Assembly (NCBI GenBank): GCA_027575765.1
Contig: JANBPT010000199.1
Location: 1 to 57,345 of the forward strand
Length of the DNA: 57,345 nucleotides
DNA from: Tieghemiomyces parasiticus
Lineage: Eukaryota > Kickxellomycota > Dimargaritomycetes > Dimargaritales > Dimargaritaceae
Direction: 5' to 3'
In this document: positions 18,280 to 29,840 of the stretch, piece by piece
Layout of the letters: every line of letters begins with the position of its first letter
How positions within the stretch are numbered: the stretch's first letter is position 1
The notes under the pieces: generated by a model
Database searches by the model: none
Told to the model about the DNA's origin: nothing
The model's input: the letters and a program-made list of their open reading frames with translations, nothing else
Program-made: the position numbers and the translations under genes

Positions 18280-21200
18280 ATGCAGCAGACCCGGTTGCGC
18301 TCCGCGACGGGCTTCTCCGCCAGGGCGTCGCCCTACCTGAATAGTAACCTCACGACGAAACCCCCCGTCAAAACGGAAAATGTCTTGGTTTCCGTTCGGG
18401 TGCGCCCGCCTAATGCCTTCGAGCTCGAGAATGCCACTTTATACCCCACCTGGGATATCGACCCCTTCGCGAACCGTATCGCCGTTGCCACCGAATTTTC
18501 CGAGCGGATGAAGAAGCCCGGGACCGAGTTTTACTTTGGTAGGTTATAGTAGCGTTGAGTCCAGTACGAAAGCACTGACCGGTGTCTAAGAACCTAACTA
18601 GCTCGTCTCCAACAATCTGCTGATAATTTCTTCTCCCCCACCCCACCCCCACCTTGAACCTCGGGTACCGCATGACAGACCAGCTGCTGGATGGTAGTGA
18701 TAACCGCGCCATCTACGAGCAGAGCGTGTCCGACGTTGTTAGGTAAGTTGGCGAAGACGGCTTGGTCTATTCAGTGTGGTAACCTTGATGCCATTAAGGT
18801 GCCCAATGTTACAGGGCCGGCCGGGGTCTGCAGCCCCTCATTCATTCGCTCCGACACGCCGGGTACCATAATTGGGCCGCAAAGACTGCGGTCAATTTGA
18901 AAGAAATATACCAACCAATAGTCCCGTGACATCGCCATCTTAATGTACTATTGACACAAACACAGGTCTGCCATGGATGGTTACAATGGTAAGCACGTAG
19001 GCACCATCCCTTAATCTGACCTACACCAGGGAAACCACCACCCTGTCACTCAGCTGGGGCCTAACTCGTCCACATCGCCGCATTTCCCATCCCCGTACGC
19101 ATTACCTATCACTTTACATCTTCAGGTACAGTGTTTGCCTACGGACAGACCGCTTCAGGCAAGACATACACCATGACGGGCACCCCGGCCCAACCGGGAG
19201 TAATTCCACAGACGGTCGAGGAGGTGTTTGACTACATCCGTATCAGTTCCGACCGGCGGGAGTACCTCCTACGAGTATCCTATCTGGAAATCTACAATGA
19301 AACCATCCGGGATCTGCTCAGCCCCGATACGGCCGATCTGCGCATCCACGACGACAAGAAACGCGGAGTCTACGTCAGCCCGCTTAAAGAGGAGGTGGTG
19401 ACCACCCCACAGCAGGTCTATCGGATCCTCAAAGCCGGCGAAGCCAATCGCCACATTGGCGCCACCGACTTCAATGCGCACAGTTCCCGGTCACACAGCA
19501 TCTTCCAGTTGATCATCGAGAGCCGAGAGCACAGCGGGCTGGGAATCGGCACGCCAATGCGATTTCGCAGCAACAGCCAGCCGGCCCGCGAGAGCGGGGT
19601 GCGTATTTCGCAGCTCAACCTGATCGACTTGGCTGGTTCCGAAAAGGCCTCGGGGTCGGTGGAACGGCGCAAGGAAGGCGCCTTCATCAACCGCAGTCTT
19701 CTCACCTTGGGAACCGTCATCGCCAAACTGACAGAGGACAAGTCGGTCCACATTCCGTTCCGGGATTCCAAGCTTACCCGGATCCTCCAGTCGTCGTTGG
19801 CCGGTCATGCCCGCGTCTCGGTCATTTGTACCGTCAGTCCCGCTGCCGTCAATTACGACGAAACTATGAATACCCTCAAGTTCGCCTCCCGCGTCAAACG
19901 CGTCACCATCCGCGCCGAGACCCACTCCATCCTCGATGATAAGGCCTTGCTCCAAAAGTACCGCATGGAGATTCTGGAGCTGAAGAATAAGCTCATGCAG
20001 GTCAACCAGACCATCGACCGCGATAACGAGCTCGCAAGCCTGCGGCAGGCCAACATGAAGGTAGGTGGTACTTGATAGACGGTGTCTACCCTCCAGAGGC
20101 GTAAAGGCGGCACGGGCGCATGTGTGGATAGAAACCCAAGGGCTGAGAGCTAATTCATCGGCATTCCCCTCTTATCTACTTCTCCACCTCGTTACTTGAC
20201 CTCTTTCCCCTCCCTGTATAGTACGAGGAAGAAATCATGGAGAACCAACTGGCCCGTACGGCCCTGAAGGAACGGCTCGACCATCTGACCAAGATGATCC
20301 TGACCTCATCGTCTTTTAATTCCAAGGCCCTGATCAGTTACTCACCCAAGGCCGCCCAGACTCCAGTCAGTCTTACCGCCGAGGGAGATGAGGAGATTGC
20401 AGCTATGCGGCAGGTAAGTTGAAATGGCAATCCAATTTCGACCTCCTCAGCAAGTGCGTAGCCGTACCGGTTATCCATGCCCTCGGTCATTTAGAAGGCC
20501 TTCTAATATTTGGTTTTGACACCCTGCTATACCCATCCACCTCTGAACGCGACCAGCGCCTCGCGACCCAGGACGATGAGATTCGCCTGCTGAAGCACCG
20601 CATCGTGGAGCTGCAGTGTATGCAGAACCAAACCCTAACGCCCAAGCCGTCGCCCACATTAGAGCCCGACCAGCCCCCAACTCGTAGTCCTGAAATCGAG
20701 CAGATGGCCTGCACCATCGCCGAGCAGAGGACCCGTATCGAATCCCTCCAGGCCGAATTGAACCGGGCCCGGACCGGCGGGGTAGATGCCCAACCGCAGT
20801 CCCCCACCGCCTCGGACAGTCAGCGTCTTCGCACTTCCCACTCGCGAGCCATGTCTCCCGAACTGGGCACCTCGCCAGTCCAGCCCCCACCACAGGCCGC
20901 GCCAGGTCGCTTCCAATGGCCTCCGGCGGCTGAGATGGCCGGTAGTTCGGCCACCTCCCTAACCACATCCCCGGTCCTCCGCCCGAATGGCGAGGGCGGG
21001 TGGTCACCCTACGCCAACGACCGCGGGGCCAACTCGGCGTCTGCCACCCCGCGTGCCACTTCCCCGATCCCCCCCGCGCCATACCTCTCCCCACTGGCGC
21101 GCCACACCCCGCTCTACCAGCACTTTTACGCGAATAGCACCCCGGTCCAGGTCAGCGCCGTTAGTGAGGCTAGGGTTAAAGACCTCAAGCAGCAACTGTC

Positions 21201-21517
21201 GAACGAGAAGAAACTTCACCAGAACAATGCGGCCCAGTACCGCCATAAGATCGCCGCCCTCGAGGCGGATATCGGGCTCTATAAAGGTAGGTCGTTGTGC
21301 CGCGGTATGTCACACCGAGACACGCAGACACGGGTACTGGCAGCAAAGCGTAGGTTAGAGCAAGTCTGGTTTCTGCTGACGGTGGATTATCGGTCCACAC
21401 TTTGGTTAACCAAACTATTCTTCACGCTACTGACTGTATCCATTCCCTACCTGCCCTTCCCCTTCCCACTCTACAGCCGAGATTGACCTCATGAAGAAGC
21501 AGCTGCACCAGGTGTAG
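18280..21517 (+). CDS. Kinesin motor protein, kinesin-7 (CENP-E/Kip2) type, seven exons
   Basis: A 747-residue protein from exons 18280-18538, 18679-18742, 18966-18988, 19126-20060, 20222-20413, 20557-21286 and 21477-21517. All introns are GT...AG and phases agree across every junction. The motor domain is N-terminal: VLVSVRVRPP near 37, the FDQLLDGSDNRAIYEQ block, P-loop GQTASGKT at 122-129, switch I NAHSSRSH at 232-239, switch II DLAGSE at 283-288, and IPFRDSKLTRILQSSLAGH. The neck region and a coiled coil rich in Glu, Lys and Leu follow, then a Pro/Ser-rich linker (about 500-640) and a second short coiled coil at the C-terminus. Kip2-type motors move to microtubule plus ends and carry dynein or stabilise microtubules; CENP-E types act at kinetochores. 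The short tail favours the Kip2-like role (inference). Confidence 0.9.
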
Positions 21518-24343
21518 CATAATTAGCCGCACATGCTGAGGAAGCGGTTGCCAGTACAGCTCTAAACCAGCTACTCAGACTGGTATCCTCGTCTATTAGC
21601 TGCCATACCAATCCAATGCTACTCCGCCCGGTTCCAATGTATTCGCTTTGCTACCTAGCTGCATTTGTACGACTATTTCATTTTACGGTACTGGCATACT
21701 TTGCTTTGACCAAACATTCCCAGCTGCTCAATGTGGTTGGGTAGCTATTTTTTCCCTGCATTATCCCGAACGACCCCTTTTAAAGACTACACTAGGTTCG
21801 TTGACCAATAACTCTCCCTCCTTCCTATTCAACGTACGCATGCGCCTATTTTTAACATATACCAACCACGTAAGCAGGCAGTGCAACATGGTTGAGTAGG
21901 ACGAAGTCGTAAATCTCAGACTATTGCCATACTAACGTCGTCTAACGGTGCTAGGACTGATCAGTCCGGATAGCACACCTCCATCTATAATCGAACACTT
22001 ACTTGCAGAGCAGCTGCCACAGATCTATTGCTCCTTACCATTGCCAGGTTTATGATGAATGGGCACCGATTAGCCGGTAGCCGCCTACCCCGGACGTTTC
22101 GCAATCCCCTTATTCCATATGTGTACCACCCTATCCGAGGACCTGTGATTGCAGCTACGTTAATCGCTTTACCCTCATAAATCGCACCAATGAACAGTAC
22201 CATAAGCAGGGCGTGTCAGACGTCTAGTTACCTAATGGAAGTTGTTGCCTTCTGTGGCATGGACGAGATCTACTGCTACAGCTCACCCGCCATCGTCGGC
22301 GGTCGGATGTGGTAGCCTATAACCTTCGACTTGTACTCATTCCAGCACACCGATGTCGTACCAGGCCCAGTGTTATTCAACCGACGTACTTCACCGGTCA
22401 TGATGACTTGTCGTACCCTAGAAAGTTATTAATTCCGCCTACCACTTCGTGCAACCTGTGGAGAAATCCAGGGTACCTAACTTGGGGTGGAGGTGCATGT
22501 GTGGTGGCGGGTTTGTTCGAGGGAGGGGGTCTGATTCCACGTATCAGGTCAGCAAGTCCGAGGTGTTGAATGGCATGGTAGGTGACGGCGTTGTTTTTGA
22601 GTGTAGTGGGTATAAGACCAAGAGATTAAGGAGTTAGGATAAGGAAGCGAAGGGGGAACACTATAATATTATTTGGTGTTTATTTAATTAAAAATAAGAA
22701 ATGTTTTTTACTACTCTGTTTCGTAGTAGATTTAGAATAAATGACATGATAATTAGAAGGTGTACACAAGGGACAATTCGCAGTAAGAGGGAACGGAGTT
22801 GAAGACGCACACGGGCAATACTTGGCAGGAGAAAACAGCAACGAGATCGGAGGTGCACACGGGTGAAGTTTTGATATGAAGGTAGTAGATGGGGTGAAGA
22901 ACCAATCGATTTGTAACTTTAAAACGCATTTGTAATTAGATTCTTTACTTCGGGTCGGTTCACTGCTATTTTTAAAGGGCATGATACCCAGAAGTGATGC
23001 CGTCTTCAGCGAGTTAAAATTCCAAGACATGAATTTTTTGTTAACGAGTTCATGTCGGGATCTAAAGGCCGAAGTTCCGCAGAGCCCTGCAAGCCACCAC
23101 AGCGCCACACAGGAGCAGACACCGCCGCACCAACACTTACAATTGGCCAGGGCAACGCACCCAGCACCTTCATGACTAATCACCGAGACCCCAGCCAATA
23201 CTTAATCTCCATACTCTTCTAGGGTATATAAAAGCCTATCAACTTAATTACTAATATTCCTTAATTTAGACTTTCTCTATCTCGCTTACGTTTGCAATAA
23301 ACTGCCCCGCGGGGTCTCGCCTAGTACACAAGCACCGAAATTGTATGGCTAAACTCTCATCACTTTTTACTACCTTAATTATCATAAATGTAGTTTACCT
23401 TATCATGCATCTGCACGCCAGGCTTGACTGGGCCATAAGCCCACGGAAATGGGGGATGGCCACGATACACTGCATGTCAACCACCCATTTCCAATGGGGA
23501 ATCGCCGAGGCCATGAATGGAAGGCCGTTGTGGAGGTTGGGAAGTATACCGTTGAGTGGCGTACGGAGGGTCGCCTAATGTGAACGGCTAGTAGAGGATT
23601 CTACCGTCACTGCCAAAACTGCTTCTGGCTCGTGCCTAGCCTGTGTACCGATCCAACCAACAGCCCTATTTAACGAGCAAGGAGGCCCAGTTGGGGATGC
23701 TGGGAGGTGGGTACATGGGGAAGCTTTGACTGTCAGAACTCGTAGTGCGACTTTGTTGCAATGCCCTATCCGTGTGGCCTGCTAAGCGGTCCCTACATGG
23801 TCGAGGCAATCCCTTAGCGTGACGAGTGCAGCCCACTGGCAATACTCTCAATCGGGACTTTCCTGTTGATACTTCCGTGACCAATCTATACCATGTCGAA
23901 CTATTTCCGACCAAATCCTTCTTGGGGAATCTGGAAGCTATGAGTGACCACAGTCCTGCTTTGTAGAGTGCATACCATGATGAACGTGATGGGATAGACC
24001 CCACGGAAAGCGGGGCTTGAGCGGGACAGCGGAAAATCATTTTGAAGGATCACAGATTCATTGCCACCGTCTTGGGAGGTAGGCAGCCGGGCATCACAAA
24101 GACTTGTGTCCTTCACCACCATGTAGCTTCTCGGCTACACTTAACGCAATAAGAAATGAATCGCAAACGTACGGGTCGTAAACAGTGTCCTATCTCGTAA
24201 AGCTATATAAGACAGTCTGGCCATGCCCTCCCTCTGGTGCGCCAACTTGAGAAACTATTGGTCAATTAATCCACTGCACTTTTACACCTGCCTAGCCCCC
24301 CGCCTACCCGCCACCCAAGGCCTTCTGCAAGTTTAACTTTACC
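21518..24343. other. Intergenic region, no gene seen
   Basis: This 2.8-kb stretch is AT-richer than the coding regions and has no supported coding frame. A perfect 14-base palindrome lies at 21954-21967. A TATA-like TATATAAG at 24203-24210 precedes the next gene. Confidence 0.5.
24203..24210 (+). promoter_or_regulatory. TATA-like element of the helical-protein gene
   Basis: TATATAAG lies 141 bases before the predicted start codon at 24344, at about the spacing of the TATA box of the CsbD-like gene from its own ATG. It is a plausible but unproven core promoter element. Confidence 0.35.
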
Positions 24344-26415
24344 ATGATCCCTTGCGACCAGGGTAAGTATTCCAGATCCATGGCATCTCTATAGAACCGC
24401 TCTAAATTGAAAGGACGACGAACAGTTTACATAGTGGTCAGAAGGAAAATTGTGCACCGTGCCTACCACCGTAGAGCCGCTAGGTCCTGGCCAACATTCA
24501 CATCACCTTCCCTGGAACCAACTCCACCTATGGCCCACAGAATTCATCGAGGATTTCGATAATGGCCTCACTTTAGCCAACACAACTCACTTCGAGGTTG
24601 ATCAGCAGCTAGCTCTTACGTTAGATTATTTGGCGGTGTCCCAACCGTCCAGTGGTCGAGTCGGTAACCTGATGTACCATGTTAACCAACTCCTTGAGGG
24701 CCAATCCCTTCTGCGGTCTGTGACGGCCCTGCTGGCCTTGTACTTGGCGCCGGAAACTAGTCCTGTTGACTTCTATGAACTCAGTAGCCAGGTTCTCCAA
24801 AACCTCCAGAGGGGCCTCAGCAGCTTGGACAGCCAGACCCGATTTGAATACTTCCACGACCTGGCCAACGCACTCCCGAAGAAGCCGGAAACTCACCACA
24901 AGGTCCTCATTGCCCTGCTTCTCAACACACTGGCGAGTCCGCTTGACCTGAAGAAACTGGAGCAGCGTTCCACGGCACCGAAGCTCTCCAAACTAGCCAG
25001 CACTCACCTTTACCGTCTATTCCTCAAGGTAATCCTCCTGCCAGGCGACCTGGACCAATATACGGCGGATAGATTGGCCTCTTACTACCCCGGTCTGAGC
25101 GCAGGCGAAATGGATCTCATTACCCACGGCGGCCAGGCCCCATGGGTAAGAAACCGCGACGCGCTGCAGAACATCAAGGTATGTACATGTGTGGTCCGGC
25201 TTCCTCCGACCATTGCACGGGCTTACTTAGCGAAATGTTTACAACCTTTCCGACTGCTGTTTAATCTCAATATTAATCGTTCGTTTACCCTACCGGCCTG
25301 TCTTGATTGGTAGACCAACGTCCTGCGTCACCTGCAGTACGCGCCCAACCTGACCCCAGATGACCGCCCTGAGACCCTGAGCTTCATCAGAAGCTATCAG
25401 CTCCCGGCTTTCATTGCCGGGTCCTGTGACCAAATCCTAACCTCCGTGGAAAGCTTGGGTACCGATCTGAAAAGAAACCCTGAAGACTGGGATTGCACGG
25501 ACGGGCTGTTAATCCAGGGGCTGATTGACCTGTATTATGTAATCCAGCATCCTAGCTTCATCCGTGGAAACGACCGCTTCCGTATTGATCAGGGCAGTGA
25601 ACAGGGCTTCATTCGATTCTACACCCTCCATTACCTCCGCCGCTCAGTCCGTGCGACAGAGTGGTTTTCACGGCTAGTGCACATCGCCATGGATGCGAGC
25701 TGCTTTGGTGCAGCGTTGAGCGACACTTACGAGGCAGGAGAAAAACTTATTCGTTCGCTAATCGTCAATGGCGACTTGGCACGGGTCGAGGCTGCCGCCC
25801 CTGAACTTTTGATGGGTCTGCTCGAAGTGATCCGCGATACCGACTGGGACTTGGAAGAGGAGGATGCTGAGGATGTCCGCTACGAGGCCTATCCCACCCT
25901 GGGCATGCTTTTGGAAACGGTCCCCACTGTGATCCGCGGTCACCTCAATATTGTTGCGTACCTATTCAACGAGCTCGACACTCCCTACCCTACGCTCCAA
26001 AAATCGGTGACAGCGGCGCTGCGTTCGCTTGCCATTGTCCTTACCGATATGGACGATTGGGCCTCCCCCTATGACTTGGCCACCATGGAGCATGTTCTCC
26101 GGGCCAACGTGCATAATGTAAGTTGAATATGAAGTATTTCAAAGTTTCTACCCAGTGTCTCCGCCTCTTCAGCTGTGATACATTGCTGACGTTCGAATAT
26201 CATAATTCTAATTATCTCTAACCACTTAAAAGTATTCGTCCCACACTGCATCCGACTGCCAGAACGTCGCCATACGACGCTACTACGCTCTTTACCTTGC
26301 CCAGGTCGTTTTCAGGCAAACGGATCCCATTTATCAAGGGATGGCTTCCGTCTTGGTGACCGACCTTGAGCCCACGGTACAGTTGCTAGCGCAGGAGATG
26401 CTAGCCGACGGTTAG
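24344..26415 (+). CDS. Uncharacterised all-helical (possibly HEAT/ARM-like) protein, four exons
   Basis: A predicted 580-residue protein from exons 24344-24362, 24442-25178, 25314-26117 and 26233-26415. The first coding exon is only 19 bases (MIPCDQ plus one base); I chose it because the long frame after it has no upstream ATG and the donor GTAAGT and acceptor CAG restore the frame exactly. The rest has abundant Leu-rich amphipathic helices, for example VNQLLEGQSLLRSVTALLALYL, TFEYF-like aromatic helices, and an acidic stretch WDLEEEDAEDVRYEAY near 480, which suggests a helical-repeat scaffold. I do not recognise the family. There is no signal peptide or membrane segment, so it is probably cytosolic or nuclear. 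Confidence 0.7.
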
Positions 26416-27175
26416 CTATTCTGAGTATGTAGAACAGTCATGAAGCAGTTGTAGCGCTGATTCGGATGGACTATTTGATTCACTGTCACCCGATCGAGAC
26501 GATTATCTACTAACTGACTCATAGCTAGCCTCTAGATTTCAGTCTGGTCGTAAGCAGCAGCACACAGCACGTACCCGTATTACTAAGCTTTTTTTCACTC
26601 CTGTAATTATTTTCCTTTAAGGCGATCTTTATCGTGTTTTTTTTTTACCAATCCTATTCTTCCCGTCTAAGTACCCGCGTGGGTTCATTTTATATAAGCC
26701 TACCCTCCAACTGGCCGGACCCCTTACGGCCACAAGTAATCGGTATGCTCTATTAGCATACGGTGGTGTAGTAGACGCGGACTTAGGAGGTGGTTACTGG
26801 GGTGGTGGATAAATGTATTAGGTGTAGAGCAAGGCACCGATAGCTTTATTTTCAGATGAACATCTTCTGGGTTGGTATAGGCGAACGGCTCCTGTACAAC
26901 TAATGTTTTTTCTCTAGTAAAGGCTTCAAAAGAATAATATAAAAGCTGAAAAACTTGGCAAACTGCAGTCCGTTCAGAGAGAATTGGAAAAGGCCATAGA
27001 TTAGGATATTGACATCGTGATGCCAGTGGGCTTGACTAGACAGGTCAGACTGATGTTTTTTTTTTAATGGTGGTTGGTAGTGTTGCTACCACTAATCCCA
27101 TTGAGGTTGATGAATGACTCCGTCCGCCCTGGGAGGAAGGAGGAGATAGGTAGTGGAAAATAGTACACGCATCGC
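26416..27175. other. Convergent intergenic region
   Basis: Located between the helical-protein gene (+) and CDC123 (-). It is AT-rich, with T runs near 26590, 26638 and 27057. No gene is seen. Confidence 0.5.
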
Positions 27176-28297
27176 TTAAGGGTGGGTGGTGCGCATCAGG
27201 GTGTCAAGGCTCTGCTGGTAGTTCGAGGCGTTTAGGTCCACGGGAAACCGGTTCTGGGAGTATCGGCCGGTGGAGAAGCGCAACCCGTCGGCATTGGCTG
27301 GGAAAAGGTGAATGGGGGTATTGCCAGTACTATTGCCACCTCCATCGGCGGTGTCCGGTTCACCTATTAGGTCGTCCCAGTCCACCAGGATCGTATCCGA
27401 ATCAGCGCCCAGCGGGTTGAAATCGACAATGTAGACCCGGGAGTGGTCCGACAGCACGTAGAGATCGACCGCGTACGTGTCGACAGGGAACTCGGGGATC
27501 ACGGTGTGCTGCATAAACGAACGGATACGTTCGCGTAGGACCGGCTCGTCGGCGGTCAGGAACGGGTAGTGATTAAGGTCCATTTGGCTGACGGCACGCA
27601 GCCGGCCGCGGACGACGAAGGCGCGGAATTCGAGGGCAGGGTTGAGGTTCGACCACTTGCGTAGCACCAGTTCAGTGTCCGCCTCGGCCAGTGGCTCGTG
27701 GGCATCGGTGGAGATGGTAGTTTCCGTCCCTCCGGTGCGGTTTGTCTCCTGGCCAACGGGTCTCGAGATGATGGAACCGGCCGCTTCACGGTACGGTCGG
27801 CTCAGGTCGTCAGATACGCAGTCGGAGCTCTTAAGGAGGAGCAGGATCTCATCCGGGGTGGTACACCGTAGGGTGTTGGTGCTGGCGATCCAGGTTGCGT
27901 CGCGCGGAGCACTCCAGTTCAGTTTTGGGAACACGGCGCCCCCGAGCTCCCCAATGAGTCGCCGTAGTTCGGCGACCACCTCTGTGAGGTCCGGTGCAGC
28001 CGGCACCTCTCCGGCCTCCTCATCGTCACTACCGTCCCCCTCAATTTGGCCGCTGGAGGAGTCGTCGGCCGCGGTTTTCCCGTCCTCGTCCTCGCTGGCC
28101 ACTTCTTCGACGGTGGGGGGCAGAACCAGCCCGTCCTGCCGCAGGTAGGTGAGCAGATCAGTTGGAATGGGCTTCAGAACCTTGGACTTGATGGTGTGGC
28201 TCCGGAACTGCGGGTACCAACTGCCGAAGGAACACCGTTCAATTTCCCGTCGGGTCACAGTCGGAATCGACAGGCTAGGTTCGGTGATGTTGACCAT
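27176..28297 (-). CDS. CDC123: Cdc123 (D123 family) translation initiation factor eIF2 assembly chaperone
   Basis: A 373-residue intronless protein with an ATP-grasp-like fold. It starts at 28297 (MVNITEPS); thirteen upstream in-frame codons look like leader. Family signatures are CSFGSWYPQFRSHTIKSKV at about 20-38, VLKPIPTDLLTYLRQDGLVLP, SAPRDATWIA, EFRAFVVRGRLRAVSQMDLNHYPF, and the metal/ATP site VYIVDFNPLGADSDTILVDWDDL. An acidic Glu/Asp/Ser-rich insert follows the N-terminal domain (about 65-100). Cdc123 binds eIF2 gamma and promotes eIF2 complex assembly, and so controls translation initiation and the cell cycle. The gene is divergent from the sulfate permease gene. Confidence 0.92.
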   Translation of the reverse strand: MVNITEPSLSIPTVTRREIERCSFGSWYPQFRSHTIKSKVLKPIPTDLLTYLRQDGLVLPPTVEEVASEDEDGKTAADDSSSGQIEGDGSDDEEAGEVPAAPDLTEVVAELRRLIGELGGAVFPKLNWSAPRDATWIASTNTLRCTTPDEILLLLKSSDCVSDDLSRPYREAAGSIISRPVGQETNRTGGTETTISTDAHEPLAEADTELVLRKWSNLNPALEFRAFVVRGRLRAVSQMDLNHYPFLTADEPVLRERIRSFMQHTVIPEFPVDTYAVDLYVLSDHSRVYIVDFNPLGADSDTILVDWDDLIGEPDTADGGGNSTGNTPIHLFPANADGLRFSTGRYSQNRFPVDLNASNYQQSLDTLMRTTHP

Positions 28298-29840
28298 GGT
28301 GTAAGTACGGCGCCGTGGGCTACAACGTCGGACCAAGGCTTATAAAGTTAAGGGCATACAGGGTGCGGAGGAAGGGGAGGGTGCAAGTTAATAAGGCACA
28401 TACTTTGGCAGGCCGGTGGGACCTGGCCCAATAGCTTGGGCTCCCATCGTGGTCCGGTTCGAAATCTATGGCTGCGGCTGCGGAATCTTCAAGGCCAGCC
28501 CTTAAAGAGTAGCGGTGTGGAAATAGAAAGGCCCGGTCATCAGGCCGCACGGGGAACAGGCGAGGAATAATATGGGGCATATAGGCCCGAGAGGAAGGGG
28601 CAGGTAAATGTTGGTGATGCGTTGTGGTGGACGAGCTATCCCACAATCGCACCCTAACCTTCGATGTACCTTGTATAAGTACACAATTTCCCGTGACTGA
28701 TATGACTGGGAACCGTTGCGGGTTCCTGTGATGCAAGTCTATGGCAAGTCACTGTGTGCGGCGACGAGAGCACTGGTGAATCAGGGCTGGCTGGGTGGCT
28801 TACTTGGGAAACCTGTCTCATTGGAATGAGGAGTTGGCCTCGCGTGCTTGGTGTAAACCGAGTGGGTGATGCCATTGAAGTGGTGGGCAATGCGTGAGGC
28901 TGGCAACAGAGCAGCGAATACCACCCGCTCCACCATGGTCAAGAGATTGCAGGATTCCTTCCAGCATTCCTGTCAGTCCCCCCTGAGAGGCATCGTCTAC
29001 CGCTTACTTTTTGCTACGATTTGTATTTTGGTCCTATTCAAGCAAGACTCATAAGAGGGAATATATGCTTGAAATGAATCCTGATGGAAGCGAAATGTGA
29101 TATTTTAAAGCTATAGGACACCCCAGCAGTATATCCCCGATCACCAGACCAAAGTTCGTTGTGCAACAATTCTCAAATAGTCCTTGAAAAGGGTTGGCCC
29201 TCAGAGTCACGGTTAAGGCTAGTACGCTGGTAAACCCCTCGCCCTGTCACACTTGCCTTAGCCTTTTCATTACCGCAGGAGCTTGGCCCGGTTAAGCCTC
29301 AATCGGAGCCTCTCGCCAGTGTCCCTGCAGACGTATTCATTACCTGAAGTTCAACATTGTCACCAATAAATGCCCCATAATCTTTACTGTGCCGATAGGC
29401 TATGTTGAAGTCGGAAAACAGGGGATCGCCCCCTGCCGTTAATAGCACCTTGCTGTCTTCGCCAGATGTATTCCTAGGGTTGCGTTAGCCCCGCCTATCT
29501 CCTCTTACCCTGCACCCTTCGGTCTTTGTTGGCGATTTTCACTCTCCGCTTCACCACCCTTCACTGGGGTTCACCCCCCCCCCCAACGAGCAGTGGTAAA
29601 CAAGGCGGCGCTTTGGACCGCTCGCTCCCATTTCCCCTCTTTTCTACAGATACGCCTCACGTCGCAGTTTGTGTTGCCGTCTCCGCTCTATTCCCTTACC
29701 GCTTTACACAATCCCATTCCTCCACAGCGTTCCGACTTTGCTTCTTCTACCTTCCGTTGTTCCTTGCCCTGGTTTACTTGCACTTCTAAGCCCATACTGA
29801 CAAGGCCTCCCATCTTACTCGTGGACTTCAAACCGTCACA
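28298..29840. other. Divergent promoter region between CDC123 and the sulfate permease gene
   Basis: The 1.54-kb stretch holds no supported gene. Next to CDC123 the plus strand is purine-rich (28366-28380); before the permease it is pyrimidine-rich (29500-29790, with a C run at 29575-29585). A 19-base sequence at 28463-28481 recurs at 44199-44217. Confidence 0.5.

Noticed and set aside
28450..28470. GGTTCGAAATC resembling a tRNA T-loop
   Set aside because: The flanking bases do not pair into a T-stem and no cloverleaf can be built.
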